Origin: Coprobacillus sp.
Lineage (GTDB): Bacteria; Bacillota_I; Bacilli_A; RFN20; CAG-826
NCBI GenBank assembly: GCA_021203745.1
Contig: JAJQAP010000014.1
Span: 1-35,066 of the forward strand
Length of the DNA: 35,066 bases
Reading direction: 5' to 3'
The notes below the pieces were generated by a model. It did no database searches and had not been told where the DNA came from. It saw only the letters and a list, made by a program, of their open reading frames with translations. Below, piece after piece: positions 7,422-15,699 of the stretch; the first letter of the stretch is position 1, and every line of letters begins with the position of its first letter. The translations under genes and the position numbers were made by a program.

Positions 7422-9095
7422 ATGTTAACCGATAAAGAACTTGCAGATTATATTTTCCCTGAAGTTAAGGAGACAATTGAGGATTTAGAAAAGCGTTACC
7501 CAAAAAGAAACCTCAAAGAAGAGGCAGAGGTAACGAGGTTCGCTCCATCCCCAACTGGTTTTTTGCATACAGGTTCTCTTTTTACCGCGATGATTTGCGA
7601 TAAAGTCGCTCGTCAATCTGGTGGTGTTTTCTATCTACGTCTTGAAGATACCGACACAAAAAGAGAAATTGAAAATAGTAAAACAATTATCCTTGATCAG
7701 TTAAAAGCCTTTAATATCACTCCTAGTGAAGGATTTTTAGGAGATAAGCAAGTCGGAGATTATGGACCATATGTCCAGTCCGAGAGAGCGGATATCTATA
7801 AAGTAGTGATTAAATATTTAATCTCGATAGGAAGAGCCTATCCTTGTTTTGCCACCCAAGAAGAACTTGACGCAATGAGAAAAGAACAAGAAGCGGCAAA
7901 ACTTATTACTGGATATTATGGGCAATTTGCTAAGTACCGTTTCTTAAATAACGATGAAAGAAAAGCCCTAATCGATAGTGGTAAACCTTTTGTTATACGT
8001 TTTAAGAGTTTAGGCAACCACATTAAGAAAATTAGAATCCATGACCTCATTAGAGGAGAGTTTGATATCGCCCAAAACGATCAAGATATCGTCATCTATA
8101 AATCCGATGGACTTCCAACATATCATTTAGCTCATGTTGTCGATGATCACTTTATGAGAACCACCACAGTGATTAGAGGGGAGGAGTGGATAGCCTCTTT
8201 ACCAATCCATCTTGATTTATTTGAGGCGCTTGGTTGGGAAGCTCCTAGATATGCTCATCTTCCGTTAATCTTAAAACAGACAGAAGAGGGGACTAGAAGA
8301 AAACTCTCTAAGCGTCTAGATAAAGAAGCCGCGGTCAGCTTCTTCCTTGAAGAGGGTTATCCAACAGAAGCGATTATTATGTATTTAATGACTATCGCTA
8401 ATTCAAATTTTGAGGAATGGATTTTTGCTCATAAATTTAAAGATATGGACCAATTTAACTTCACTTTTGATAAGGTTTCTTTAGAAGGAGCGCTTTTTGA
8501 TATTAATAAACTCAATTTCTTTAGTCGGGAATGTCTTGCTAAATTAACCAAAAAAGAGATAACGGATATGGCTTATGAGTACGCAACGAAGTATTCTCCT
8601 AAATTAAAAGAGGTGATTGATAGCGATAGAGCTTATTTTGAAGAGATTTTAAATATCGAAAGAGAAAAAGAAAATCCAAGAAAAGATTATTACCGTTTTA
8701 TTGATCTTTATGAAAATATCGCGTTTTTCTACGAGGATGATTGGAAAAATATCGTAAATGATATAAAAAACCTCCCATTTAACAGAGAAAAATATAATAA
8801 CGAAACAATAAAAGAAGTTTTAAGGGCAATTTATGATAATATTGATCTTCCTGACGAGGAAAGTGTTTGGTTTGACCATTTAAAACAAATCGGGGCTAAA
8901 TTAGGTTTTGCCGCAAATAACAAAGAATATAAAGAAAGCCCAGATAGTTATAAAGGAGTGGTCGCGGATGTTGCAGAGATTCTCCGCATTACTTTAACGA
9001 CACGTAAAAATTCACCAAATCTATATTACGTTATGAGAGTTCTTGGACTTGAAAAGAGTAAACAAAGAATTGATTATATAATCACACTCCTATAA
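7422..9095 (+). CDS. gltX: Glutamyl-tRNA synthetase
   Basis: Class I synthetase charging tRNA-Glu; in lineages without GlnRS it also mischarges tRNA-Gln for the amidotransferase route. The catalytic core begins RFAPSPTGFLHTGSL (39-53, the HIGH region) and has KLSKR at about 294-298 (KMSKS equivalent), with IRGEEWIASLPIHL between. At 557 residues it is longer than the typical ~480-490 form, with an extra ~35 residues at the N-terminus (MLTDKELADYIFPEVKETIE...), as in the long clostridial-type GltX. The C-terminal anticodon-binding domain is complete. It is followed within 20 bp by the tRNA-Glu gene, so the enzyme and its substrate probably share a transcript. Confidence 0.95.
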   Translation: MLTDKELADYIFPEVKETIEDLEKRYPKRNLKEEAEVTRFAPSPTGFLHTGSLFTAMICDKVARQSGGVFYLRLEDTDTKREIENSKTIILDQLKAFNITPSEGFLGDKQVGDYGPYVQSERADIYKVVIKYLISIGRAYPCFATQEELDAMRKEQEAAKLITGYYGQFAKYRFLNNDERKALIDSGKPFVIRFKSLGNHIKKIRIHDLIRGEFDIAQNDQDIVIYKSDGLPTYHLAHVVDDHFMRTTTVIRGEEWIASLPIHLDLFEALGWEAPRYAHLPLILKQTEEGTRRKLSKRLDKEAAVSFFLEEGYPTEAIIMYLMTIANSNFEEWIFAHKFKDMDQFNFTFDKVSLEGALFDINKLNFFSRECLAKLTKKEITDMAYEYATKYSPKLKEVIDSDRAYFEEILNIEREKENPRKDYYRFIDLYENIAFFYEDDWKNIVNDIKNLPFNREKYNNETIKEVLRAIYDNIDLPDEESVWFDHLKQIGAKLGFAANNKEYKESPDSYKGVVADVAEILRITLTTRKNSPNLYYVMRVLGLEKSKQRIDYIITLL

Positions 9096-9113
9096 AATAA
9101 TTAAGTGCACCTT

Positions 9114-9188
9114 GGTCCCATGGTCAAGAGGTTAAGACGAGACCCTCTCAAGGTCTAATCCCGGGTTCGATTCCCGGTGGGATCACCA
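9114..9188 (+). tRNA. tRNA-Glu (anticodon CTC)
   Basis: 75 nt with encoded CCA. Acceptor GGTCCCA pairs with TGGGATC (one G-T pair), the D arm ATGGTCAAGAGGTTAAGAC is of Glu type, the anticodon stem AGACC/GGTCT encloses CTCTCAA (anticodon CTC), and the T arm CCGGG-TTCGATT-CCCGG is intact. It decodes only GAG, which is a minor need in an AT-rich genome. It lies directly downstream of gltX. Confidence 0.93.
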
Positions 9189-9204
9189 AAAATAAAAAGA
9201 AAAT

Positions 9205-9231
9205 AAAACGCGTGAAAATCGCGTTTTTTTT
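9205..9231 (+). terminator. Terminator of gltX / tRNA-Glu
   Basis: Arms AAAACGCG (9205-9212) and CGCGTTTT (9220-9227) with a 7-nt loop, followed by further T residues. Confidence 0.9.
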
Positions 9232-9374
9232 CTTCATTTTAAAAACCCTGTAAATTAGGAAAATGTATCAGTTTTTATCAAAAATGCAGTGTTTTTTGGT
9301 TTCAAAAAAACTTGAAAACTACTAGTAAACTCCTAAAAATAACGCAAAACCGCCAATTAATTAACAAAAAAATA

Positions 9375-9402
9375 TTGCATTTTATTATTTTATTTATAAA
9401 AT
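9375..9402 (+). promoter_or_regulatory. Promoter of membrane protein at 9424
   Basis: -35 TTGCAT (9375-9380), 16-bp spacer, -10 TAAAAT (9397-9402). The predicted start near 9409 leaves a short leader with Shine-Dalgarno AGAGGTGAT. The remaining 9232-9374 is AT-rich and shows no gene or clear structure. Confidence 0.6.
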
Positions 9403-9423
9403 ATAAATAAGAGGTGATTTAGT

Positions 9424-10980
9424 ATGAAAACTGGTCTTAAAAAAACATTACTTGTAACTGGATTACTCACCCTTATTCTAGTAGTCATTTGGGCGGTTTT
9501 ATTCCTCATCCAAGGACTATTCCATGAAGGTGATTTCGTTACATATCTAACTAATCAATTTGAGCCCATCAAGACATACTTTGCAAGTTGGAACGGAGAA
9601 GAGTGGAGTGCTCTATTCCAAGTCGATGGATATCTCGGTGAAACAATTGGACTTATCGTTCTAGTTGTCATCATCATTCTATCAATTGTTCTTGCTTGTG
9701 TTGGACGTCGTGGTTGGGTTGTTTTACCACTCCTCGGATTCATTGTTCTCGCAATTGGTATTTGGGATACAAGAGTCACTTGTGGATACCTAATTGATGC
9801 TCTCCTTGGTAGAGATCTACCTAGTGATGTCACAATTTATGCTTACAATCAACTAGGATTCTGGTATTACCTTGGTATGCTTGCTGCATATATCTTAGGT
9901 CTCATCTGTACAGTCATTTTCTGGATTGCATCCCTAAGTGCGACATGCAGAAAGAGAGAAGGTTCTGTTAAAGCATTCTTAAATGAAGAAACAACAGAAG
10001 CTGAATACGAAGGTGAAGTTGTACCTGAGTTTGCCGCTTCAATTGAAGAAGAACCTGAAATTGAAACCGAAGAAGCTCCAAAAGCTGAAGAGAGTGCTAG
10101 TGCAACAGCATCTGATGATCTTGTTAAACTTCTAAGAGAGGTTGTAAGAGACATCGTTAGAGATGAAGTTGCAAGAACTAACGCCAATGGTGAAGTTGGT
10201 GCTACAGAGCTCAATCCACAAACTGGTGTCACATTCGGTGGTCCACTTGTCGTTCAATACTTCAATGGTATTGGCCCAGATGGTAAACCATGCAAAGGTC
10301 CAAAAGAAGAGGATAAGTGTGAATGCCAGGGGGAAACGTTAAGTGGTGAAGAGAAGTCTTCACCAGTAGTTGTTCAAATCTATAATCGTGAAGCGGAAGA
10401 AGCTCCTGCCCCCGTAGAAGAGGAAGAAGTTGTTCCTGAAGCTGAACCTGTCGCTGAAGTCGTGGAAGAGCCTGTCCCAAAACCAGCTCCTGCCCCAGCG
10501 AAAAAAGCCACAAAACCTGCTGCTAAAGCAGTCCCTGTGGAAAAGACAAAAATCGTTCGTATTCCATTCCAGACAAGAATTGTCGAAGCGGACGATGAGA
10601 TGAAGAGCAACTATAATGCCCTCAAGAATAACATTTTATCTTACGGAGTTAAGTCTCGTGTCTCCAATAGTGGTGATACATTCCGTCTCCATCGTAAGAC
10701 ATACGTCAAGATCACGATTGCAGGTAAGAGTCTAAAGCTATACTTTGCTTTAAACCCAGAGGATTACAGAGAGTCCACAGTTCCTGTGCAGGATGCCGGA
10801 GCCAAAGGAATCTATGCTGATATCCCACTTGTGTTCAAGGTCAAGAGCGCTCTATCATTACGTCGTGCCTTCACCTTAATTAGTGAAGTCATGGAAAAAG
10901 ATGATTTAGAGCAGGGTGAAGTTGGTGATGTTGATTGGGTAAAAGATATCGCAATCAATGGTGCTTCTAACGAAGATTAA
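9424..10980 (+). CDS. Membrane protein with acidic linker and recurrent uncharacterised C-terminal domain
   Basis: 518 residues. Four membrane segments (about 9-31, 75-95, 98-115 and 145-170), then a long acidic Glu/Ala/Pro-rich linker (about 185-385). The linker holds a small helix (DDLVKLLREVVRDIVRDEVAR), two similar strands (PLVVQYFNGI and PVVVQIYNRE) and a Cys cluster CKGPKEEDKCEC. The C-terminal domain (about 385-505) starts IPFQTRIVEADDEMKSNYN and includes LSYGVKSRVS, LHRKTYVKITIAGKSLKLYFAL, then DIPLVFKVKSALSLRRAFTLI. I recall this YNALKN / GKSLKLYFALNP pattern at the C-terminus of many Firmicute membrane proteins of unknown role, without a named function. Strong Shine-Dalgarno, own promoter and terminator: monocistronic. 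Confidence 0.7.
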   Translation: MKTGLKKTLLVTGLLTLILVVIWAVLFLIQGLFHEGDFVTYLTNQFEPIKTYFASWNGEEWSALFQVDGYLGETIGLIVLVVIIILSIVLACVGRRGWVVLPLLGFIVLAIGIWDTRVTCGYLIDALLGRDLPSDVTIYAYNQLGFWYYLGMLAAYILGLICTVIFWIASLSATCRKREGSVKAFLNEETTEAEYEGEVVPEFAASIEEEPEIETEEAPKAEESASATASDDLVKLLREVVRDIVRDEVARTNANGEVGATELNPQTGVTFGGPLVVQYFNGIGPDGKPCKGPKEEDKCECQGETLSGEEKSSPVVVQIYNREAEEAPAPVEEEEVVPEAEPVAEVVEEPVPKPAPAPAKKATKPAAKAVPVEKTKIVRIPFQTRIVEADDEMKSNYNALKNNILSYGVKSRVSNSGDTFRLHRKTYVKITIAGKSLKLYFALNPEDYRESTVPVQDAGAKGIYADIPLVFKVKSALSLRRAFTLISEVMEKDDLEQGEVGDVDWVKDIAINGASNED

Positions 10981-11000
10981 TCTACTTTATCAAACATATA

Positions 11001-11031
11001 AAAATCCCTCCATCAATTTGGAGGGTTTTTA
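11001..11031 (+). terminator. Terminator after membrane protein gene
   Basis: 7-bp stem CCCTCCA (11006-11012) and TGGAGGG (11019-11025), loop TCAATT, then TTTTT. The A-run upstream may let it also serve the convergent nucleoside phosphorylase gene. Confidence 0.9.
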
Positions 11032-11053
11032 TTATATATAAATATAGATATAT

Positions 11054-12355
11054 TTACTCAACGACTTCCCAGACCACTGGATGAACCTCTACAGGACTAG
11101 AGACAAATTCATAAGCTTCTTTAATATCGGGGATTAGTTCATTATAGTCCTCTTTATTTGTGTAGATCGTGCAAAGTAAGTCTCCTTTACTAACTTTATC
11201 TCCAACCTTTTTGTCTAAGATGATGCCCGCACTCATATCGATAAGGTCATCTAGTGTTTCTCTTCCCGCGCCTAGTTTCATCGAGGCTTCTCCTATTGCT
11301 AGGGCATTAATCCTTTTGATATATCCTTCTTTATCGCTTCTTACTTCAATGATGTTATTTGATAAAACCCATTTAGAGGGTTCATAGAGATAAGATATAT
11401 CCCCGCCCTGGGCTTTAACCATATTGACTAGACACTGAAAGGCTCTTCCATCTTCAATAACCTTATGAAGCATTGTATCCGCTTCTTCTTTTGAACTAGC
11501 GAGTCCTGCTTGTTCTAAAATTATTGAACCGCATGTATAACATAACTCCATTAAGTCTTTAGGACCATTTCCGTGAAGTGCGTTTATTGCCTCTTTAACT
11601 TCTAGGGCATTACCTACAGCGTATCCAAGTGGTTCATTCATATCGGAGAGAACCGCCTTTGTATTTCTACCTAAGGAGTTACCGATTTCCACCATGGTGG
11701 TGGCGAGCTCTCTTGCGCTTTCTAGGTCTTTCATAAATGCTCCTTCTCCAAAGGTAACATCTAAGAGGATTGTGTCTGTGCCTGAAGCTAGTTTTTTACT
11801 CATTACAGAAGAGGCAATTAAAGGAATAGCTTCTACTGTTCCAGTGACATCTCTTAAAGCGTATAGCTTTTTATCCGCGGGGACAAGTTCACTAGTTTGA
11901 CCAATTATAGCAATACCTATATCGTTAACTTGGTCAATAAACTGCTCATCCGTTTCTGTTATTGATAGACCTGGAATAGATTCTAGTTTATCAAGAGTGC
12001 CTCCAGTATGACCTAGTCCACGTCCAGACATCTTAGCAACTTTTGCCCCACACGCACAAACCATTGGGCATAAAACCAAAGATGTTTTATCTCCTACACC
12101 ACCTGTCGAGTGTTTATCAATCTTTACCCCTTTAATTTTAGAAAGATCCATCGTCTCCCCTGAATATTCCATTTCATGTGTTAATGTGGCAATTTCTCTT
12201 TTATCCATCCCTTGAAAGAGGATAGCCATAGCTAGCGCACTTGCCTGGTAATCAGGGATATCTCCTTTTGTGTATCCTTTAATAAAGAAAGCTATCTCTT
12301 TATCGCTTAAAGGATAACCATCTCTTTTCTTTGTGATGATGTCGACCATTCTCAT
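11054..12355 (-). CDS. pdp: Pyrimidine-nucleoside phosphorylase
   Basis: Phosphorolysis of thymidine, uridine and deoxyuridine in salvage. 433 residues, the usual length for the Pdp/DeoA family. Landmarks: MRMVDIITKKRDGYPLSDKEI, the phosphate-binding KHSTGGVGDKTS (81-92), GRGLGHTGGTLDKLESIPG (111-129), and the C-terminal barrel-sandwich domain with SAGIILDKKVGDKVSKGDLL. Firmicutes usually carry the broad-specificity Pdp rather than DeoA; that choice is from lineage, not from residues. Start at 12355 is preceded by GGGGGAG with a 6-nt spacer; an in-frame ATG two codons later is less well spaced. Divergent from the rRNA methyltransferase gene across 59 bp. Together with DeoD it covers both base classes. 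Confidence 0.92.
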   Translation of the reverse strand: MRMVDIITKKRDGYPLSDKEIAFFIKGYTKGDIPDYQASALAMAILFQGMDKREIATLTHEMEYSGETMDLSKIKGVKIDKHSTGGVGDKTSLVLCPMVCACGAKVAKMSGRGLGHTGGTLDKLESIPGLSITETDEQFIDQVNDIGIAIIGQTSELVPADKKLYALRDVTGTVEAIPLIASSVMSKKLASGTDTILLDVTFGEGAFMKDLESARELATTMVEIGNSLGRNTKAVLSDMNEPLGYAVGNALEVKEAINALHGNGPKDLMELCYTCGSIILEQAGLASSKEEADTMLHKVIEDGRAFQCLVNMVKAQGGDISYLYEPSKWVLSNNIIEVRSDKEGYIKRINALAIGEASMKLGAGRETLDDLIDMSAGIILDKKVGDKVSKGDLLCTIYTNKEDYNELIPDIKEAYEFVSSPVEVHPVVWEVVE

Positions 12356-12402
12356 AATAGTCTCCCCCTTTTATATAAATGTCATTTTTGATAGTTTTAT
12401 TG

Positions 12403-12408
12403 TAAACT
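12403..12408 (+). promoter_or_regulatory. -10 box of methyltransferase gene (leaderless type)
   Basis: TAAACT, preceded by TG, ends 6 nt before ATG 12415. No Shine-Dalgarno and no convincing -35. Confidence 0.45.
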
Positions 12409-12414
12409 TTAATT

Positions 12415-13719
12415 ATGGACTTTGTAAAACATTTAGAAACATACCTAAATAAAGAAGAGATTGATTCACTCCTTACCTCTTTAGATAAACCCCCAAAAGG
12501 AGGAATACTTATTAACCCCAACAAGATTGATAAATCCCTTCTTTTAGATAAATATCCTAGTCTAAAAGAAAACCCTTTAATAAAAAACTCCTTTATCTAT
12601 GATAAAGAAAGTCTTAAACCATCACAAAATCTCTTTTATGAACTAGGGTGTTATTACCTTTCTGATCCAGGAGCGATGATACCCGCTTCAATATTAGAAG
12701 TTAATGATAAGGATATTATCCTCGATTTATGCGCGGCACCTGGAGGTAAATCTATCCAGTTAGCCTTTTCTTATCCTAACTCTTTAATTATCTCTAATGA
12801 TATATCATCCGCTCGTTTAAACTCATTAGAGTTTAACTCAGCTTCTCTAGGTTTAACTAATTTAGTAATTACAAATAATGACTTTAAAAAGAATGATCTC
12901 TATTTAAGCTTTTTAAATTACTTTGATAAGGTCGTGCTAGATGCCCCCTGCAGCGGTTCTGGGATGTTTAGAAAAGAAGAAAAGATGAAAGAGGACTGGA
13001 CCTATAATAAAGTCTTAAAATACCAAAAAGCACAAAAAGAATTAATATTAATGGCCTTTGATATGTTAAAACCAGGAGGAGTCTTATCTTATTCTACCTG
13101 CTCCTATAGTGAAGAGGAGGATGAAGATATAATTGAATACCTTTTAAATAATAGAAGTGATGCTTCTTTAATTAATATCCCTTCCTATTCATCTTTTTAT
13201 ACTAGTAGATATAAACCTTATGGAATTCATCTTTTCCCTTATCTCTACCAGGGAGAGGGTCAATATGTCTGCTTAATAAAAAAAGAAGGTGAATCTATAT
13301 ATACTAATATAAAGAATAAAAAGATAGATAAGGATACCCTTAACTATAAGTCTAGATTTAAAGAAAACCCCTTACCTTATTATTTAGAGTATAAAGGGTA
13401 TTTGTTTGCACTACCTAGACTAATAGATGAGAAAATTTTTAATAAGTTAAATGTCACTTATCCCTGTGTACGTATTGGTAAAATTAGTAACAATCAAGTG
13501 TATAAGTACGATGTCCACTACGGAAGGATATTAAAAGATTACTCGTTTAAATTAGAGTTAACTGAAAAAGAATGTAATGAGTATATAAGTGGCCATACTT
13601 TATCTAAAGACACTAAAGATGGTATTTATCTACTTACCTATAAGGGACTAGGTCTCTCTCTTTGTAAGGTTAATAATAACATTATTAAAAACTGGTATAA
13701 CATCAATCGTTATAAATAA
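12415..13719 (+). CDS. RNA m5C methyltransferase, RsmF/NOL1-NOP2-Sun family
   Basis: 434 residues. SAM-binding motif I LDLCAAPGGKSIQLA (about 103-117), motif IV DAPCSGSGMF with C179, and motif VI YSTCSYSEEEDE with the catalytic C229: the two-cysteine signature of RNA (cytosine-5) methyltransferases. The N-terminal 100 residues carry the family's RNA-binding entry region, including DPGAMIPASIL just before motif I. The C-terminal part (about 290-434) has the length of the RsmF/YebU type accessory domain (GRILKDYSF...GHTLSKDTKDG). Substrate (16S rRNA, 23S rRNA or tRNA) cannot be decided from sequence. Codon use is especially AT-rich. Apparently leaderless. Confidence 0.9.
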   Translation: MDFVKHLETYLNKEEIDSLLTSLDKPPKGGILINPNKIDKSLLLDKYPSLKENPLIKNSFIYDKESLKPSQNLFYELGCYYLSDPGAMIPASILEVNDKDIILDLCAAPGGKSIQLAFSYPNSLIISNDISSARLNSLEFNSASLGLTNLVITNNDFKKNDLYLSFLNYFDKVVLDAPCSGSGMFRKEEKMKEDWTYNKVLKYQKAQKELILMAFDMLKPGGVLSYSTCSYSEEEDEDIIEYLLNNRSDASLINIPSYSSFYTSRYKPYGIHLFPYLYQGEGQYVCLIKKEGESIYTNIKNKKIDKDTLNYKSRFKENPLPYYLEYKGYLFALPRLIDEKIFNKLNVTYPCVRIGKISNNQVYKYDVHYGRILKDYSFKLELTEKECNEYISGHTLSKDTKDGIYLLTYKGLGLSLCKVNNNIIKNWYNINRYK

Positions 13720-13739
13720 TAGTTTTTTGTAAAAAACTA
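13720..13739. repeat. AT-rich inverted repeat after methyltransferase gene
   Basis: Arms TAGTTTTTT (13720-13728) and AAAAAACTA (13731-13739) are perfect complements around GT. It begins one base after the stop codon. It may act as a weak terminator, although no separate T-run follows. Confidence 0.4.
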
Positions 13740-13740
13740 C

Positions 13741-13769
13741 TTGCTATATCGCAAAAATAACAATAGACT
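13741..13769 (+). promoter_or_regulatory. Promoter of first lipoprotein gene
   Basis: -35 TTGCTA (13741-13746), 17-bp spacer, -10 TAGACT (13764-13769). The leader of about 28 nt contains AAAGGAG. Confidence 0.6.
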
Positions 13770-13804
13770 AATAAAAGTTTATGAAAGAAAGGAGAATTTT
13801 TATT

Positions 13805-15544
13805 ATGAAAAAAGGATTAATGACAACACTTGCATGCTTAGCACTTGTCTTCTCTGTTACCGGTTGCGGTTCAAATGAAGGAACAGTCCGTACGATCAGA
13901 GAAGTCTTACAATATGATAATGTTACTGGTCTTTTTGTCCTTGATGGAGAAAAAGTAACCATTAAGAATGCCGTTGTTAATGGTCAACACGGCGATACTT
14001 TAACCATCGCCTTACAAACTACCTACACCACGGTTGAGGTTGTCCAAAAGAAAGCCGATCCTGATATTAAAATCAGAACCACTGTGGATGTCACAGGCAC
14101 TGTTGAAACATATCATGGTCGTTGCCGTATTGTAGACGCCACAGTTACCACAGTGGACGATACAAGACTAGCTGTCTATGTCACAGGTGGGATGACAACA
14201 TTCTCACAATTTGATTCCTTTGGTCGTACAGCCTCAGGTGTCCTTGCTACTGATGTCCCACTTCAAATCGTTTCTTTTAACGGAATAACCGAGTTTAAAG
14301 AAGGTGTAGATTCCATTCTTACCGTCTGTTACCAAGGTGATGAGGATCCAAATGACTATATTGACTTCATCGTCTGGGGTGATACAGATGAGCAAACCCT
14401 TAACTATTTAAATGCCTACTTCTTTGGCAATAACACAGGAAGCGTTGTAACATGGGACGATCCATTTAACTATGCGGATTCTCACTCTGAAATTCCTGCC
14501 ACTTGGACAGGTCTAGGTGAAAAATCCGTTATAAAAGGACTCTATCACTTCTTCTACGATGAAGAACTCGATTCATTTGGTATGGGTCCAATGTTCTACA
14601 TCGATAATATTTGTATACCATCTCTTGAAGGATACGAACTCTATGACGAAGAGAGCGCATTGACAACATTATTTGATAATCTTGCTTCAGCCTATGAATC
14701 TGGTGATGATGGTGCCTCTTACTCCGCTCACATCACATATAAGACCCTTGAAGGTACTGAAATCGATTCTAGCGAGACAACTGGTTGGGTTACTTCTGGT
14801 GATAACCTCTCACCTGAATTTGAAGATTATCTTGCTTTAGGTACCACAGAAACAGAGGATAATTGTTGGGTTAGAGCATGTCCATCACGCTTTGAAGTCT
14901 TATGGAGAGATGCTTCATTAACAAGTGGCGACTACGATTACCTCAATCAAGTATGGGTTGACTGGACCGATGAAGATGAGGAACAATGGACTGATCTATA
15001 TTACTTCTATACTGAAGATGCCTATAATACCTTCATTTCAAGCATTGCTGAAGGTGGATATCAGGGTGAATATACCCCTACGGACAATAATGCGGAATTT
15101 GTGTATACATATGAAGGCACTTGGTATTACTACTACCTTACCCTCTATGATATGGCCTACTACGATACCAGCTTCCATGATAACGGTCAGGTGACAAGAG
15201 ACATCAATGGAGAACAGTTAACCGGTACTCAATTCCTTGTTAACGATTCTAATGTCGTCCATGATCTTTGGGATTGCCTTGCCGGAAATGGATGGGGTAC
15301 TACCTATACCTGGGAAGACGAGGATCTTACTCTTCCAACCCTAGAAGATATCTTCTATGTCAAGGGTGAAGAAGATGGAAACGACTTCTTCCGTGCGACA
15401 TACGCTCGAGATACGGGCTGGTACTATAACACAACCTCACATCCAACTGGTGATGTTGTCTTCTGGGCTTCATTTACCTGGTACTGCGATGTGACAATTG
15501 GTGATAACACCATCGGTAACACTGTTACTGCTGAGAAAGACTAA
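13805..15544 (+). CDS. Lipoprotein A with OB-fold-like N-terminal domain
   Basis: 579 residues from ATG 13805. The frame opens at 13781, but that ATG precedes the Shine-Dalgarno AGAAAGGAG, so 13805 is the start. A signal peptide with lipobox SVTGC (modified Cys at about 21) predicts a lipid-anchored extracellular protein. Residues about 25-115 resemble an OB-fold: TIREVLQYDN, GEKVTIKNAVV, GDTLTIAL, VDVTGTVETYHGRCRIVDATV. The rest is acidic, Tyr- and Trp-rich, with beta-like segments. The neighbouring gene at 15700 is a paralogue; shared blocks include FFG followed by W-x2-PF, then HFFYDEEL and ELYDEES. Function unknown; extracellular ligand binding is inference. Confidence 0.8.
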   Translation: MKKGLMTTLACLALVFSVTGCGSNEGTVRTIREVLQYDNVTGLFVLDGEKVTIKNAVVNGQHGDTLTIALQTTYTTVEVVQKKADPDIKIRTTVDVTGTVETYHGRCRIVDATVTTVDDTRLAVYVTGGMTTFSQFDSFGRTASGVLATDVPLQIVSFNGITEFKEGVDSILTVCYQGDEDPNDYIDFIVWGDTDEQTLNYLNAYFFGNNTGSVVTWDDPFNYADSHSEIPATWTGLGEKSVIKGLYHFFYDEELDSFGMGPMFYIDNICIPSLEGYELYDEESALTTLFDNLASAYESGDDGASYSAHITYKTLEGTEIDSSETTGWVTSGDNLSPEFEDYLALGTTETEDNCWVRACPSRFEVLWRDASLTSGDYDYLNQVWVDWTDEDEEQWTDLYYFYTEDAYNTFISSIAEGGYQGEYTPTDNNAEFVYTYEGTWYYYYLTLYDMAYYDTSFHDNGQVTRDINGEQLTGTQFLVNDSNVVHDLWDCLAGNGWGTTYTWEDEDLTLPTLEDIFYVKGEEDGNDFFRATYARDTGWYYNTTSHPTGDVVFWASFTWYCDVTIGDNTIGNTVTAEKD

Positions 15545-15561
15545 TTACAACATATATAATT

Positions 15562-15586
15562 AACCCTCCCTTTATGGGAGGGTTTT
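15562..15586 (+). terminator. Terminator after lipoprotein A
   Basis: 9-bp stem AACCCTCCC (15562-15570) and GGGAGGGTT (15576-15584) with loop TTTAT, then TT. Confidence 0.9.
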
Positions 15587-15601
15587 ATCCTATTAAGGAA
15601 A

Positions 15602-15625
15602 TGTATAAAAATTCATTTTTATACA
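15602..15625. repeat. 24-bp inverted repeat between the lipoprotein genes
   Basis: Perfect 11-bp arms TGTATAAAAAT (15602-15612) and ATTTTTATACA (15615-15625) around TC, upstream of lipoprotein B. The 2-nt centre suits a dimeric regulator site better than an RNA hairpin. TATTAAGGA occurs on both sides (15591 and 15661). Confidence 0.45.
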
Positions 15626-15699
15626 AAATACTTTATTAAAGACTAAAAGAAGAATAAACTTATTAAGGACAAACGAAAGGAGAAAACAAAAAACAAAAA

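Noticed and set aside
10262-10610. Long reverse-strand frames opposite the acidic linker
   Set aside because: Low-complexity shadows of the Glu/Ala/Pro-rich coding strand; no ribosome site or domain.
13781-13804. Upstream ATG of lipoprotein A
   Set aside because: It precedes the Shine-Dalgarno and would add eight residues ahead of a normal signal peptide.
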